64,000 nucleotides of DNA from Niallia taxi (GTDB lineage: Bacteria; Bacillota; Bacilli; Bacillales; Cytobacillaceae): positions 1,474,001 through 1,538,000 of the forward strand of contig NZ_CP102589.1 of the NCBI RefSeq assembly GCF_032818155.1. Direction: 5' to 3'. Of this stretch, positions 9,043 through 16,528 are shown piece after piece. A program made the position numbers and the translations under genes. Under the pieces are notes generated by a model. That model was given only the letters and a program-made list of their open reading frames with translations. It ran no database searches and had not been told where the DNA came from. The number at the start of each line of letters is the position of its first letter. Positions within the stretch are counted from its first letter, which is position 1.

Positions 9043-10806
9043 ATGAGTAAAGGGAAAGTAATCATTGTAGGCGGCGGTTTAGCAGGACTAATGGCCACAA
9101 TTAAAGTAGCGGAAACTGGGACACCTGTTGAATTGTTTTCCCTTGTGCCTGTTAAGCGTTCCCATTCTGTTTGTGCACAAGGCGGCATAAATGGTGCGGT
9201 AAACACGAAAGGAGAAGGAGATTCTCCTTGGGAGCATTTTGATGACACAGTGTATGGCGGAGATTTCTTAGCAAACCAACCGCCAGTAAAAGCAATGGCA
9301 GAAGCTGCACCTGGAATTATCCATTTGCTTGACCGTATGGGCGTTATGTTCAACAGAACACCAGAAGGTCTGCTAGATTTTCGACGCTTTGGAGGAACGC
9401 AATACCACCGAACAGCATTTGCTGGAGCAACAACAGGCCAGCAGCTTTTGTATGCATTAGATGAACAGGTGCGCAGATACGAGGTAGATGGACTAGTTGT
9501 CAAGTATGAAGGCTGGGAATTTCTTGGGGCAGTTCTTGATGATGACGGTGTTTGCCGCGGTATTAAAGCACAGGATTTGAAAACAATGGAAATTAAAGCC
9601 TTTCCTGGTGATGCTGTCATCATGGCAACAGGCGGGCCTGGTATTATCTTTGGAAAATCGACGAACTCTGTTATTAATACAGGTTCAGCGGCCGCAATTG
9701 CTTATCAGCAGGGCGCTTATTATGCAAATGGCGAGTTTATTCAAATTCACCCGACAGCTATTCCTGGTGATGACAAGCTGCGCTTAATGAGTGAATCAGC
9801 TCGTGGTGAAGGTGGAAGGGTTTGGACATATAAAGATGGTAAACCGTGGTACTTCCTTGAAGAAAAATACCCTGCCTATGGCAATCTAGTGCCAAGGGAT
9901 ATTGCAACAAGGGAAATTTTCCATGTATGTGTAGATCAAAAGCTTGGTATTAATGGCGAAAACATGGTGTATTTGGACTTGTCCCACAAAAATCCAAAGG
10001 AGCTAGACATTAAACTAGGCGGTATCATTGAAATTTATGAAAAGTTCATGGGAGACGACCCACGTAAAGTGCCGATGAAGATTTTCCCGGCAGTTCATTA
10101 TTCTATGGGTGGATTATGGGTCGATTATGATCAAATGACAAATATTCCTGGCTTGTTTGCGGCAGGAGAATGTGATTATTCACAGCATGGTGCAAACCGT
10201 CTAGGAGCTAACAGCTTGCTGTCTGCTATTTATGGCGGTATGGTTGTTGGTCCGAATGCAGTTAAGTATATCAATGGGTTAAGCAAAAGCGCTGATGACT
10301 TATCATCCGTTCTGTTTGATAAGGCAATACAGGAAGAGCAAGGAAAATGGACTGACATCATGAAGCTTGATGGAACAGAAAATGCTTATGTACTGCATAA
10401 GGAATTAGGAGAATGGATGACAGATAATGTCACAGTTGTTCGCTATAATGACAAACTTCAGGATACGGACAACAAAATCCAGGAATTACTGGAACGCTAT
10501 CAAAACATCAACATTAATGATACGGCGAAATGGAGCAACCAAGGAGCGGTCTTTACCCGTCAGCTTCAAAATATGCTGCAACTGGCAAGGGTTATAACAA
10601 TTGGAGCATATAATCGTAATGAAAGCCGGGGCGCTCATTATAAACCTGATTTTCCAGAGAGAAATGATGAAGACTTCTTGAAAACAACAATGGCCAAGTT
10701 CGTATCAGAGAAGGAAGCGCCAAGCTTCCATTATGATGAGGTTGATACATCACTTATCAAGCCTAGAAAGCGGGATTATTCCAAACAAAAAGAAGGAGTG
10801 AAATAA
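9043..10806 (+). CDS. sdhA: Succinate dehydrogenase flavoprotein subunit
   Basis: Catalytic subunit oxidising succinate to fumarate in the TCA cycle. 587 residues. Visible: dinucleotide fold GGGLAGL near residue 10, RSHSVCAQGG with His41 as the likely covalent FAD attachment, HPTAIPGDD and SESARGEGGR of the active site, HYSMGGLWVD, and GANRLGANSLL. SD AAGGGAGTGG before ATG 9043. Cotranscribed with sdhC (42-base gap) and sdhB (one base). Confidence 0.98.
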   Translation: MSKGKVIIVGGGLAGLMATIKVAETGTPVELFSLVPVKRSHSVCAQGGINGAVNTKGEGDSPWEHFDDTVYGGDFLANQPPVKAMAEAAPGIIHLLDRMGVMFNRTPEGLLDFRRFGGTQYHRTAFAGATTGQQLLYALDEQVRRYEVDGLVVKYEGWEFLGAVLDDDGVCRGIKAQDLKTMEIKAFPGDAVIMATGGPGIIFGKSTNSVINTGSAAAIAYQQGAYYANGEFIQIHPTAIPGDDKLRLMSESARGEGGRVWTYKDGKPWYFLEEKYPAYGNLVPRDIATREIFHVCVDQKLGINGENMVYLDLSHKNPKELDIKLGGIIEIYEKFMGDDPRKVPMKIFPAVHYSMGGLWVDYDQMTNIPGLFAAGECDYSQHGANRLGANSLLSAIYGGMVVGPNAVKYINGLSKSADDLSSVLFDKAIQEEQGKWTDIMKLDGTENAYVLHKELGEWMTDNVTVVRYNDKLQDTDNKIQELLERYQNININDTAKWSNQGAVFTRQLQNMLQLARVITIGAYNRNESRGAHYKPDFPERNDEDFLKTTMAKFVSEKEAPSFHYDEVDTSLIKPRKRDYSKQKEGVK

Positions 10807-10807
10807 G

Positions 10808-11569
10808 ATGGGGGAAGCAAGTACGGTTACATTTCTGATTAAAAGGCAAGATGATCCTGATACAGCACCATATGCAGAAGAGTTTAAATTGCCTTATAGA
10901 CCAAATATGAATGTCATCTCTGCCTTAATGGAAATACGAAGAAACCCGGTTAACAGCAAAGGCGAAAAAACAACTCCTATCTCTTGGGATATGAACTGCT
11001 TAGAGGAAGTATGCGGTGCTTGCTCAATGGTTATTAATGGAAAACCAAGACAGTCATGTACTGCATTAGTAGATCAGCTGGAGCAGCCGATCCGCTTGGA
11101 GCCAATGCGCACATTCCCAGTTGTCAGAGACCTGCAGGTTGACAGAACCCGTATGTTTGACAGCTTGAAAAAGGTAAAGGCTTGGATACCAATCGATGGC
11201 ACTTATGACCTTGGACCAGGACCAAGAATGCCCGAGAAGAAAAGACAATGGGCATACGAATTATCTAAATGCATGACATGCGGCGTCTGCTTAGAAGCTT
11301 GTCCTAATGTTAACAGTAAATCAGACTTTATGGGACCTGCACCATTATCTCAAGTACGACTCTTTAATGCTCATCCAACAGGAGCAATGAACAAGTCTGA
11401 CAGACTTGAGGAAATTATGGGAGATGGCGGTCTTGCGAATTGCGGTAACTCGCAAAACTGTGTTCAATCATGTCCGAAAGGCATACCATTGACAACATCG
11501 ATTGCAGCACTGAACAGAGATACAACCTTTGAAGCATTCAAAAGCTTTTTTGGCAGTGACAGTGTTTAA
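10808..11569 (+). CDS. sdhB: Succinate dehydrogenase iron-sulfur subunit
   Basis: Electron-transfer subunit of complex II. 253 residues. N-terminal [2Fe-2S] ligands in NCLEEVCGACSMVING plus a downstream Cys, then two ferredoxin-type clusters CMTCGVCLEACPN and CVQSCPKGIP for the [4Fe-4S] and [3Fe-4S] centres. SD AAGGAGTGAAATAAG overlaps the end of sdhA. Last gene of the operon. Confidence 0.98.
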   Translation: MGEASTVTFLIKRQDDPDTAPYAEEFKLPYRPNMNVISALMEIRRNPVNSKGEKTTPISWDMNCLEEVCGACSMVINGKPRQSCTALVDQLEQPIRLEPMRTFPVVRDLQVDRTRMFDSLKKVKAWIPIDGTYDLGPGPRMPEKKRQWAYELSKCMTCGVCLEACPNVNSKSDFMGPAPLSQVRLFNAHPTGAMNKSDRLEEIMGDGGLANCGNSQNCVQSCPKGIPLTTSIAALNRDTTFEAFKSFFGSDSV

Positions 11570-11570
11570 T

Positions 11571-11610
11571 AAAAAGGAGATGGCTGACAAAAACAGCTAT
11601 CTCCTTTTTT
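11571..11610 (+). terminator. Terminator of sdhCAB
   Basis: Stem AAAAAGGAGATGGCTG / CAGCTATCTCCTTTTT with one mismatch and a T-run. Confidence 0.9.
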
Positions 11611-11689
11611 AAATTATCATCAAGAGTGCAAAATAAAATTGGAAATGCAAAAGAAAAACATCTTCCTTGAGATGTTTTTTATTTGTATA

Positions 11690-12364
11690 TTATGGTAGGT
11701 GAACTGATTTTAAATGGGTTAGCTTCCAATAAACAGGAGTACCCTCGGCTGTAATTATCTCTATAATATTATTGGAAATATTTTTTACTAATCCAATCTT
11801 GTCTGGCGCATCTCCGAGATCAAATACAAGCAATTGGTCAGTATATTTTTTTAATTGCTCTTCAAAAGTGCGGGCTAAAGGTATATTGGAGGGGACAATG
11901 GGAAGATTCGCATTATTCAATGTGTATGGTGTTAAATTAGAAGTGTATGGAATAAGCCATTTGATGTGATGCATCGAAATAAGAATAGTTTTAAAAACTG
12001 GAGAATAAAAAACAATATAGTCATTTAAAATATTAGTGATATAGCCATGAATAGACTTATTGCCAGTAACGAATAATTCTATAAATTGTCCCTTTGCATT
12101 ATTTAGGATTTTACGATATGAAATGTTTTCATTATCATCTTGAAATGGCAAATCTCCGCTAAATGTATCAAGAGTGAATTCCGTTTCTCCTTTTAACGAT
12201 TTTTTTATAGTATGAACATGGTTAAGTGGAATATAAAGGTACTTTTCTCCATCGTTAATCACGATAATATCTAGGCCATTGTCCAAAAGAATTCCAGAAA
12301 ACGTAGTTTTTCCTGATATTTCAACCTTTACATACTCATTTTTCAATTTTTTAAAGCTATCCAT
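11690..12364 (-). CDS. CotB-type spore coat protein (no repeat tail)
   Basis: 224 residues. It consists of repeated Sm-like/SH3-like beta segments typical of the CotB coat family: VKVEISGKTTFSGILLDNG...YLYIPLNHVHTIKK, then IELFVTGNKSIHGYITNI...ISMHHIKWL, then a third copy at the C-terminus (LLVFDLGDAPDKIGLVKNI...WKLTHLKSVHL). The characteristic GGPES motif is degenerate. No signal peptide. Third gene of a minus-strand cluster with a 42-base gap, SD GGAAGTG. By family and by context (sigma-K promoter upstream of the cluster) it is inferred to be a mother-cell coat or outer-coat component. Direct similarity is weaker than for the 13908-14423 gene. Confidence 0.6.
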   Translation of the reverse strand: MDSFKKLKNEYVKVEISGKTTFSGILLDNGLDIIVINDGEKYLYIPLNHVHTIKKSLKGETEFTLDTFSGDLPFQDDNENISYRKILNNAKGQFIELFVTGNKSIHGYITNILNDYIVFYSPVFKTILISMHHIKWLIPYTSNLTPYTLNNANLPIVPSNIPLARTFEEQLKKYTDQLLVFDLGDAPDKIGLVKNISNNIIEIITAEGTPVYWKLTHLKSVHLP

Positions 12365-12406
12365 CTTTTCACTTCCTTAAAAAAGCAAGTAATTAAAATA
12401 CACTAA

Positions 12407-13846
12407 TCATTTCTTTGGTTTTCTTAGACGTTCTTCCCTGATTTTCTTGTACATATATTCTGCATGTTTCATTAAGGAAAAGTATTGTTTCTCAAGTGCA
12501 AGTTTCTGGTCTTTTGCATTAATAATCTGTGTTTTTAATTCTGTTTTTGCATTATTTTCATTATTCAATGGCACTTCTGGATTTTCCGTTTCTAGTTCCG
12601 TTTGCTTTTTTTTGCTTCTTAAAGAGGATCCTAAGGGATTAAGGGGGTGTTTAAAGACACTATCACTTAGGTTATTGTTCTCCTTTTGTTTCACTTCTTT
12701 TTTCGGAGAAACTTGATCACTTTCGGCTTTAGGAGATTTATCCAAAGTATCAGCACTTCCTTTGTATTTTTGTGTTAAAACATCAGTCAAAAAGTCATGC
12801 AGAGTATCATCTTGCTTCTTATTCTGTCTTGATGGTATATCGGCAAAAACATTGTTTGTTTCCCGAACTCCACTTTTAGTATGTTCTGAGTTCACTATAA
12901 CCGCACCTGGTTCACCAGTGACTATAGAATTTTTCATTATCCCCATCATAGAATCAGCATTTATTGTTTCTGCTTTAGAATCAGAGATTGTATCAACAAG
13001 AGGGCTCATGTCAGAATCAGAGATTGTATCAACAAGAGGGCTCATGTCAGAATCAGAGACTGTATCAACAAGAGGGATCGTGTCAGAATCAGAGACTGTA
13101 TCAACAAGAGGGATCGTGTCAGAATCAGAGACTGTATCAACAAGAGGGATTGTGTCAGAATCAGAGATTGTATCAACAAGAGGGATTGTGTCAGAATCAG
13201 AGATCGTTTCTACAAGAGGGTTCATGCTAAAATCGTAGACCTCGCTTTTAGCTGGTTCCATACTGTACTTAGAGTCAGCATTATCTCTTGTTTCTGTGTT
13301 AGAATCTGCAGGAGCTTCCTTAAACAATTCGCTCATTTCCGTAACTTCTTCTAAATGTGCTTTAGAATCAGGGGAATTATCTTCATTATTAGACGATTGC
13401 ACCTGCTTAGAATTGGAACTATCATCTTCATGCAGGCCATTAAAGATATTTATTATCGAGGTTTTAAGGATATACATTTGTTCTTCCTTATTAATTAAAA
13501 TCAAGAAGTCCTCGGTAACTTTACTTAGCATTCCTTTAAAAACCTGATTGGAATTACAAGTAATGGTCACCCAGCTGTATCTTAGCTCCTCTAATAAAGC
13601 ATTTAAGTCTTTTTTAGTCTCAAGTGGAAATTCTAAGGATAATGGATTATTGTCTTTGGCATTCTTTGTAATAGCATGAATTTGGTCTAATGCAAAATAA
13701 TAGATTTTCCCATTCATTTCAAGCATTAAATGATCTTCTTTGACATCGAGTAATGTACCTTCCACATATTGGTCTTTGTCTAGGAAAAGCCTTATCTTGA
13801 ATCTTTTTAGTCTATCAAGTGCATTGGAAAAAGTGAATTCTCCCAA
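12407..13846 (-). CDS. CotB-type spore coat protein with 12-residue tandem repeats
   Basis: About 479 residues. The N-terminal 150 residues carry two CotB-type beta segments (IRLFLDKDQYVEGTLLDVKE...YYFALDQIHAI and VTITCNSNQVFKGMLSKV). The middle (about residues 205-290) has seven copies of a 12-residue unit, consensus PLVDTISDSDTI, rich in Ser/Asp. The C-terminal part is polar and low-complexity and ends in a Lys/Arg-rich helix (KIREERLRKPKK). I chose TTG 13846: SD AGGAGG lies eight bases upstream, while the GTG at 13855 abuts the SD. Second gene of the cluster; a hairpin without T-run separates it from the upstream coat gene. Function inferred: structural coat protein. Confidence 0.68.
   Translation of the reverse strand: MGEFTFSNALDRLKRFKIRLFLDKDQYVEGTLLDVKEDHLMLEMNGKIYYFALDQIHAITKNAKDNNPLSLEFPLETKKDLNALLEELRYSWVTITCNSNQVFKGMLSKVTEDFLILINKEEQMYILKTSIINIFNGLHEDDSSNSKQVQSSNNEDNSPDSKAHLEEVTEMSELFKEAPADSNTETRDNADSKYSMEPAKSEVYDFSMNPLVETISDSDTIPLVDTISDSDTIPLVDTVSDSDTIPLVDTVSDSDTIPLVDTVSDSDMSPLVDTISDSDMSPLVDTISDSKAETINADSMMGIMKNSIVTGEPGAVIVNSEHTKSGVRETNNVFADIPSRQNKKQDDTLHDFLTDVLTQKYKGSADTLDKSPKAESDQVSPKKEVKQKENNNLSDSVFKHPLNPLGSSLRSKKKQTELETENPEVPLNNENNAKTELKTQIINAKDQKLALEKQYFSLMKHAEYMYKKIREERLRKPKK
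12975..13220 (-). repeat. 36-bp tandem repeat, seven units, inside a coat gene
   Basis: Head-to-tail 36-bp units with few substitutions encode the PLVDTISDSDTI repeats. The period is a multiple of three, so all other frames across it also stay open, which creates spurious antisense ORFs. Confidence 0.95.
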
Positions 13847-13867
13847 AAGAACCACCTCCTAAATGAT

Positions 13868-13897
13868 AGTCGCTTCTTCTAGAAAAAGAAGCGACTA
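13868..13897 (-). other. Stem-loop between two coat genes
   Basis: GTCGCTTCTT / AAGAAGCGAC hairpin in the 13847-13907 gap. No T-run on the minus strand, so it is more likely an mRNA stability or processing element than a terminator. Confidence 0.55.
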
Positions 13898-13907
13898 ATC
13901 ATAATGA

Positions 13908-14423
13908 TTATTTTTCACTGCTCTTTTCTTCTGTTTTTTCTTCCTTCTTATCATCTTTCTTATCTTCTTGTTTCTCAGACTCCTCTTTCTGCGGCTTTTC
14001 AATTTTAAGTCCATAGCTGATATTGTGGATGTGGAAAGTGGCGATTCTGATAATTTCTTCATTATGAACAATTGTAATATATTCTAAATTAATGTCATCC
14101 AATACGCCTTCAACGGACTCCTTACCACCGCGATTGATCTTAACCCAATTGTATTTTAAGCTTTCCATTACTTCAAAAAGAGTTGGAGCAGTTACAAAGA
14201 CAAATACTTCAGGTATTTCAAGTTCAAATGGAAGGCCTTTTTTTGTGTTTTCTGTCAGACTTTTGATGTGGTGTGTTAAATAATAAACGACACCATCTGC
14301 TTCAGTAAGAATAGTGAAATGGTCTTCGCTAACCGCTAGTAATTTCCCGATGCGGGATTCTGGACCTCCCCTATCCACTTTAATTGTTTTACCTATTAAT
14401 GTCTGTAATACTTCTTTATTCAT
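13908..14423 (-). CDS. CotB-family spore coat protein
   Basis: 171 residues, closely patterned on B. subtilis CotB: an N-terminal unit with VDRGGPESRIGKLLAV...VVYYLTHHIKSLTE and a second unit WVKINRGGKESVEGVLDD...IIRIATFHIHNISYG, followed by a short highly charged tail (KKDDKKEEKTEEK) in place of the long serine-rich tail of CotB. Start ATG 14423 is ten bases after SD AGGAGG. First gene of the three-gene coat cluster, with a clear sigma-K promoter. Predicted outer coat protein made in the mother cell. Confidence 0.82.
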   Translation of the reverse strand: MNKEVLQTLIGKTIKVDRGGPESRIGKLLAVSEDHFTILTEADGVVYYLTHHIKSLTENTKKGLPFELEIPEVFVFVTAPTLFEVMESLKYNWVKINRGGKESVEGVLDDINLEYITIVHNEEIIRIATFHIHNISYGLKIEKPQKEESEKQEDKKDDKKEEKTEEKSSEK

Positions 14424-14455
14424 CTCCAAATAACCTCCTAGTTATGTTTTCCTTG

Positions 14456-14483
14456 TATGATATGTGTCGGGGTAAGACAATGT
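14456..14483 (-). promoter_or_regulatory. Sigma-K promoter of the coat gene cluster
   Basis: Read on the minus strand: AC (14483-14482), 17-base spacer, CATATCATA (14464-14456), matching the sigma-K consensus AC-N16/17-CATANNNTA. Confidence 0.75.
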
Positions 14484-14583
14484 ACTATGTTACCTGCCTA
14501 TTTATGTAAATGCATTTTTTTAGTGCGTGTATCAATAGTTTTTCTTTAAATAATTTCCTGGTATTGGACAAACGTATATTTTC

Positions 14584-14849
14584 ATGCATGTAAGGAAAAC
14601 TCTGAACAAAAAGAATGAAGAATCCATAAAATGTAGCAAAAAAAGGAAAGCCATTAATTTTGTGGGGGACATCATAAAGACTTTTGGTGATAGTTTAAAG
14701 AAATGGAAAGAAGGAATAACTTTTTCATTAGAGATTAATTTTGTAAAAAAGAAGATGATAAAAAAGACGACAAAAAGCATGAGAAAAGGGATAGCAAAAA
14801 AGATGAGACAAGAAAGGGACACATAAAAAATAAGTATTACTTTGTAAAG
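14584..14849 (+). pseudogene. Possible frameshifted lysine-rich small gene
   Basis: An open frame from ATG 14584 to 14826 encodes 80 very Lys-rich residues without a recognisable domain or a good SD. If the A-run at 14745-14750 is read with a one-base shift, the protein instead continues as KKEDDKKDDKKHEKRDSKK and ends at 14849. That tail resembles the KKDDKKEEK tail of the CotB-type protein at 13908-14423. It may be a decayed coat-gene fragment, a gene with a homopolymer indel, or chance in A-rich DNA. A weak hairpin plus T9 follows near 14890-14920. Confidence 0.25.
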
Positions 14850-15040
14850 TAAAGGTATTGTCAATCTGCATAGCAGAGAAAAAACTGGGATATAGTCTAA
14901 CTATATTCTAATTTTTTTTTGTGTGTGAAGAAATATTATAATGTTTCTGCTATTTATTGATTATTATTTAGCAGGAATAAGTATTGTTTCTCATTTCCTT
15001 ATAAAAAAACAATATATAGTTTAAAAGTACTATGTTATTC
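14850..15040. other. AT-rich gap before the c-di-GMP riboswitch
   Basis: No ORF. It holds a weak terminator-like hairpin ATATAG/CTATAT with T9 (14892-14922) and an imperfect CTGCTA/TAGCAG inverted repeat (14947-14975). I could not identify a convincing promoter for the riboswitch transcript. Confidence 0.4.
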
Positions 15041-15046
15041 TAATGT

Positions 15047-15124
15047 TATTGGCAAATTTTACGAAAGTAAAAGACGCAAAGCCACGGGCCTAATGTGCAA
15101 GCAATGGCAGCCGGGTTGCCGAGA
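15047..15124 (+). ncRNA. Cyclic di-GMP-I riboswitch (GEMM-I)
   Basis: Matches the GEMM-I aptamer in order: P1 5' strand GGCAA (15051-15055), hairpin TTTTAC-GAAA-GTAAAA with a GNRA tetraloop, the conserved GACGCAAAGCCACGGGCCTAA, the second hairpin ending in ATGGCAGCCGGGTTGCCGA, and the P1 3' strand TTGCC (15116-15120). It lies in the leader of the receiver gene at 15198. Downstream, AATTACTCCT (15147-15156) can pair with AGGAGTGATT (15185-15194), hiding the SD, and TTGGCAAATTT (15049-15059) can pair with AAGTTTGCCAA (15164-15174) in competition with P1. Confidence 0.9.
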
Positions 15125-15197
15125 CAAAAGCTTGTCTTGATTAATAAATTACTCCTTTCCTTTAAGTTTGCCAAAGTTAGAACTAGGAGTGATTATA

Positions 15198-15554
15198 TTG
15201 GAAGTCAGGGTTGTTATTGCAGACGACTCTTTATTTATGAGAATTTACATAAAAAATCTATTGAAAAACAGCAAATACAAAGTCATAGGAGAAGCCTCTG
15301 ATGGATGTGAGGCTGTGACTATTTACAAGGAGCTTAAACCGGACATACTACTCCTTGATTTAACAATGGAATGTATGGACGGCATGACAGCATTGCAGAG
15401 AATTATGGAATTTGACCCTTGTGCCAGAGTTGTTATCTGTTCAGCAATGGGACAAAGCAGGAATGTCATTGCTGCCCTTTCATACGGCGCAAAGGATTTC
15501 ATCGTAAAGCCTAATTTCGATAGGATCCTGCTTACATTAAATAAGATATCATAA
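15198..15554 (+). CDS. Stand-alone CheY-like response regulator receiver
   Basis: 118 residues: a receiver domain and nothing else. The phosphorylation pocket is complete: Asp9/Asp10 (IADDS), phospho-acceptor Asp54 (LLLDLTM), Ser82 (VICSAMG) and Lys104 (FIVKPN). TTG 15198 is chosen because SD AGGAGTG lies 6-7 bases upstream and gives the normal receiver N-terminus MEVRVVIADDS; the frame is open from 15168. No kinase, chemotaxis or output gene is adjacent. Expression is predicted to be controlled by the c-di-GMP-I riboswitch in its leader. The nearest known types are CheY and the single-domain part of CheB/Spo0F-like proteins; the partner is unknown. Confidence 0.88.
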   Translation: MEVRVVIADDSLFMRIYIKNLLKNSKYKVIGEASDGCEAVTIYKELKPDILLLDLTMECMDGMTALQRIMEFDPCARVVICSAMGQSRNVIAALSYGAKDFIVKPNFDRILLTLNKIS

Positions 15555-15590
15555 GGAAAAGGATGCCGCCTTTGGCATCCTTTTCCTTAT
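15554..15590 (+). terminator. Terminator of the receiver gene
   Basis: 15-bp stem AAGGAAAAGGATGCC / GGCATCCTTTTCCTT. Confidence 0.88.
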
Positions 15591-15618
15591 TCTTAAAATT
15601 GTGTTTAGGGTATGTGTC

Positions 15619-15645
15619 ACGCTTTTAGCTGATTCTCATACTATA
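15619..15645 (+). promoter_or_regulatory. Probable sigma-K promoter of the cupin gene
   Basis: AC (15619-15620), 16-base spacer, CATACTATA (15637-15645). Confidence 0.6.
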
Positions 15646-15683
15646 CGTTGTAGTACTTTATAAAGAAATGGGGACTGTATGCG

Positions 15684-16301
15684 ATGCCAACTTCCTATAT
15701 GGACTATACGAAACCAGATGTCAGCTATTTTTCCGACGTGAACAAAAACCGTCTAAATACTCGCAATGCTGATAACTACATCAACCGATTAGGCAGGGAT
15801 GTCTTAAACACTCTCGGTGAGGTTTCTTTATTAGATATTTATTTAAGCAACGGAAGGGTAGTCGAACCACATTATCATCAAAACGCGGCAGAGCTTGTTT
15901 ACTGCATCTCTGGGTCTGCAGTCGTTTCCTTGATTAATCCTTTCACAAACAAAGTATCCAATATTCCCATAAGGCCAGGCCAAGTGGCCAACATCCCTCA
16001 AGGCTGGTGGCACTGGGAAATAGCCTCGGAAGATAAAACCCATTTGCTTGCCATCTTTGATGCCCCGTACCCTGAGTATATATTTGGTTCTGATATTCTT
16101 ACTAAAACACCAGTCGAAGTGCTCGCACACACGTATTGTCTTGACCCCGACCAACTGAAAAAAACCCTTGCTCCGCTGAAAAATGAAACCATTGTGATAG
16201 GACCTACAGATGAATGCTTGCATAATCAGCAAATGCAACAATCTACTTCTGACTATCATTATGGCCGAAATAATCCATACAGCATGCAGCAGCCATTCTA
16301 A
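15684..16301 (+). CDS. Cupin-domain protein, probably spore-associated
   Basis: 205 residues. A single cupin barrel occupies about residues 50-150: the metal motif HYHQNAAELVYCISG (His-x-His...Glu) and the second motif PQGWWHWE are intact. The layout resembles one half of a bacterial oxalate decarboxylase or related auxin-type cupins, with a polar Gln/Asn/Tyr-rich C-terminal tail as seen in coat proteins. SD GGGGA precedes ATG 15684 by nine bases. The sigma-K promoter upstream and the neighbours (coat genes, gerE) suggest late mother-cell expression. The substrate cannot be told. Confidence 0.78.
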   Translation: MPTSYMDYTKPDVSYFSDVNKNRLNTRNADNYINRLGRDVLNTLGEVSLLDIYLSNGRVVEPHYHQNAAELVYCISGSAVVSLINPFTNKVSNIPIRPGQVANIPQGWWHWEIASEDKTHLLAIFDAPYPEYIFGSDILTKTPVEVLAHTYCLDPDQLKKTLAPLKNETIVIGPTDECLHNQQMQQSTSDYHYGRNNPYSMQQPF

Positions 16302-16435
16302 CCATATGGCTACTACTGAGCAAATCTACAAATAAGAAAAGTAATGCCTTACCTGCAATGGAAAGGGATACGCAGCAGTAAAGTGCAGCAGCCATTTCTA
16401 GAAAAAAACGCAGTCCATTTTCAGAAAATACAGTC

Positions 16436-16463
16436 ACTACAACGCTTTTTCTCACATAATATA
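16436..16463 (+). promoter_or_regulatory. Sigma-K promoter of gerE
   Basis: AC (16436-16437), 17-base spacer, CATAATATA (16455-16463), a full match to the consensus. gerE is a known sigma-K gene. Confidence 0.78.
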
Positions 16464-16528
16464 TTCAGACTATAATATATACCCATCCCATAGTTCATAG
16501 CTGGCAAAGGCAAGGAGGGTTACACTAC

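Noticed and set aside
12975..13220. Regular repeats that might be a CRISPR array
   Set aside because: Units are contiguous without spacers and lie in frame inside a coding gene.
12762..13238. Plus-strand ORFs antisense to the coat repeat (12762-13238 and 12988-13230)
   Set aside because: They exist only because the 36-bp repeat has a period divisible by three; no SD, repetitive translation (e.g. YQQEGSCQNQRL), and the minus-strand frame has a CotB-type domain and SD.
14532..14864. Minus-strand 110-codon Phe/Leu-rich ORF
   Set aside because: It is the complement of an A-rich lysine-coding stretch, has no SD and no family pattern.
15095..15301. 68-codon ORF starting inside the c-di-GMP riboswitch
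   Set aside because: Overlaps the aptamer and the receiver in another frame; no SD; residues look random.
16282..16402. Repeated GCAGCAGCCATT at the cupin end and near 16385
   Set aside because: Only about 12 bases shared, one copy inside a Gln codon run; probably chance.
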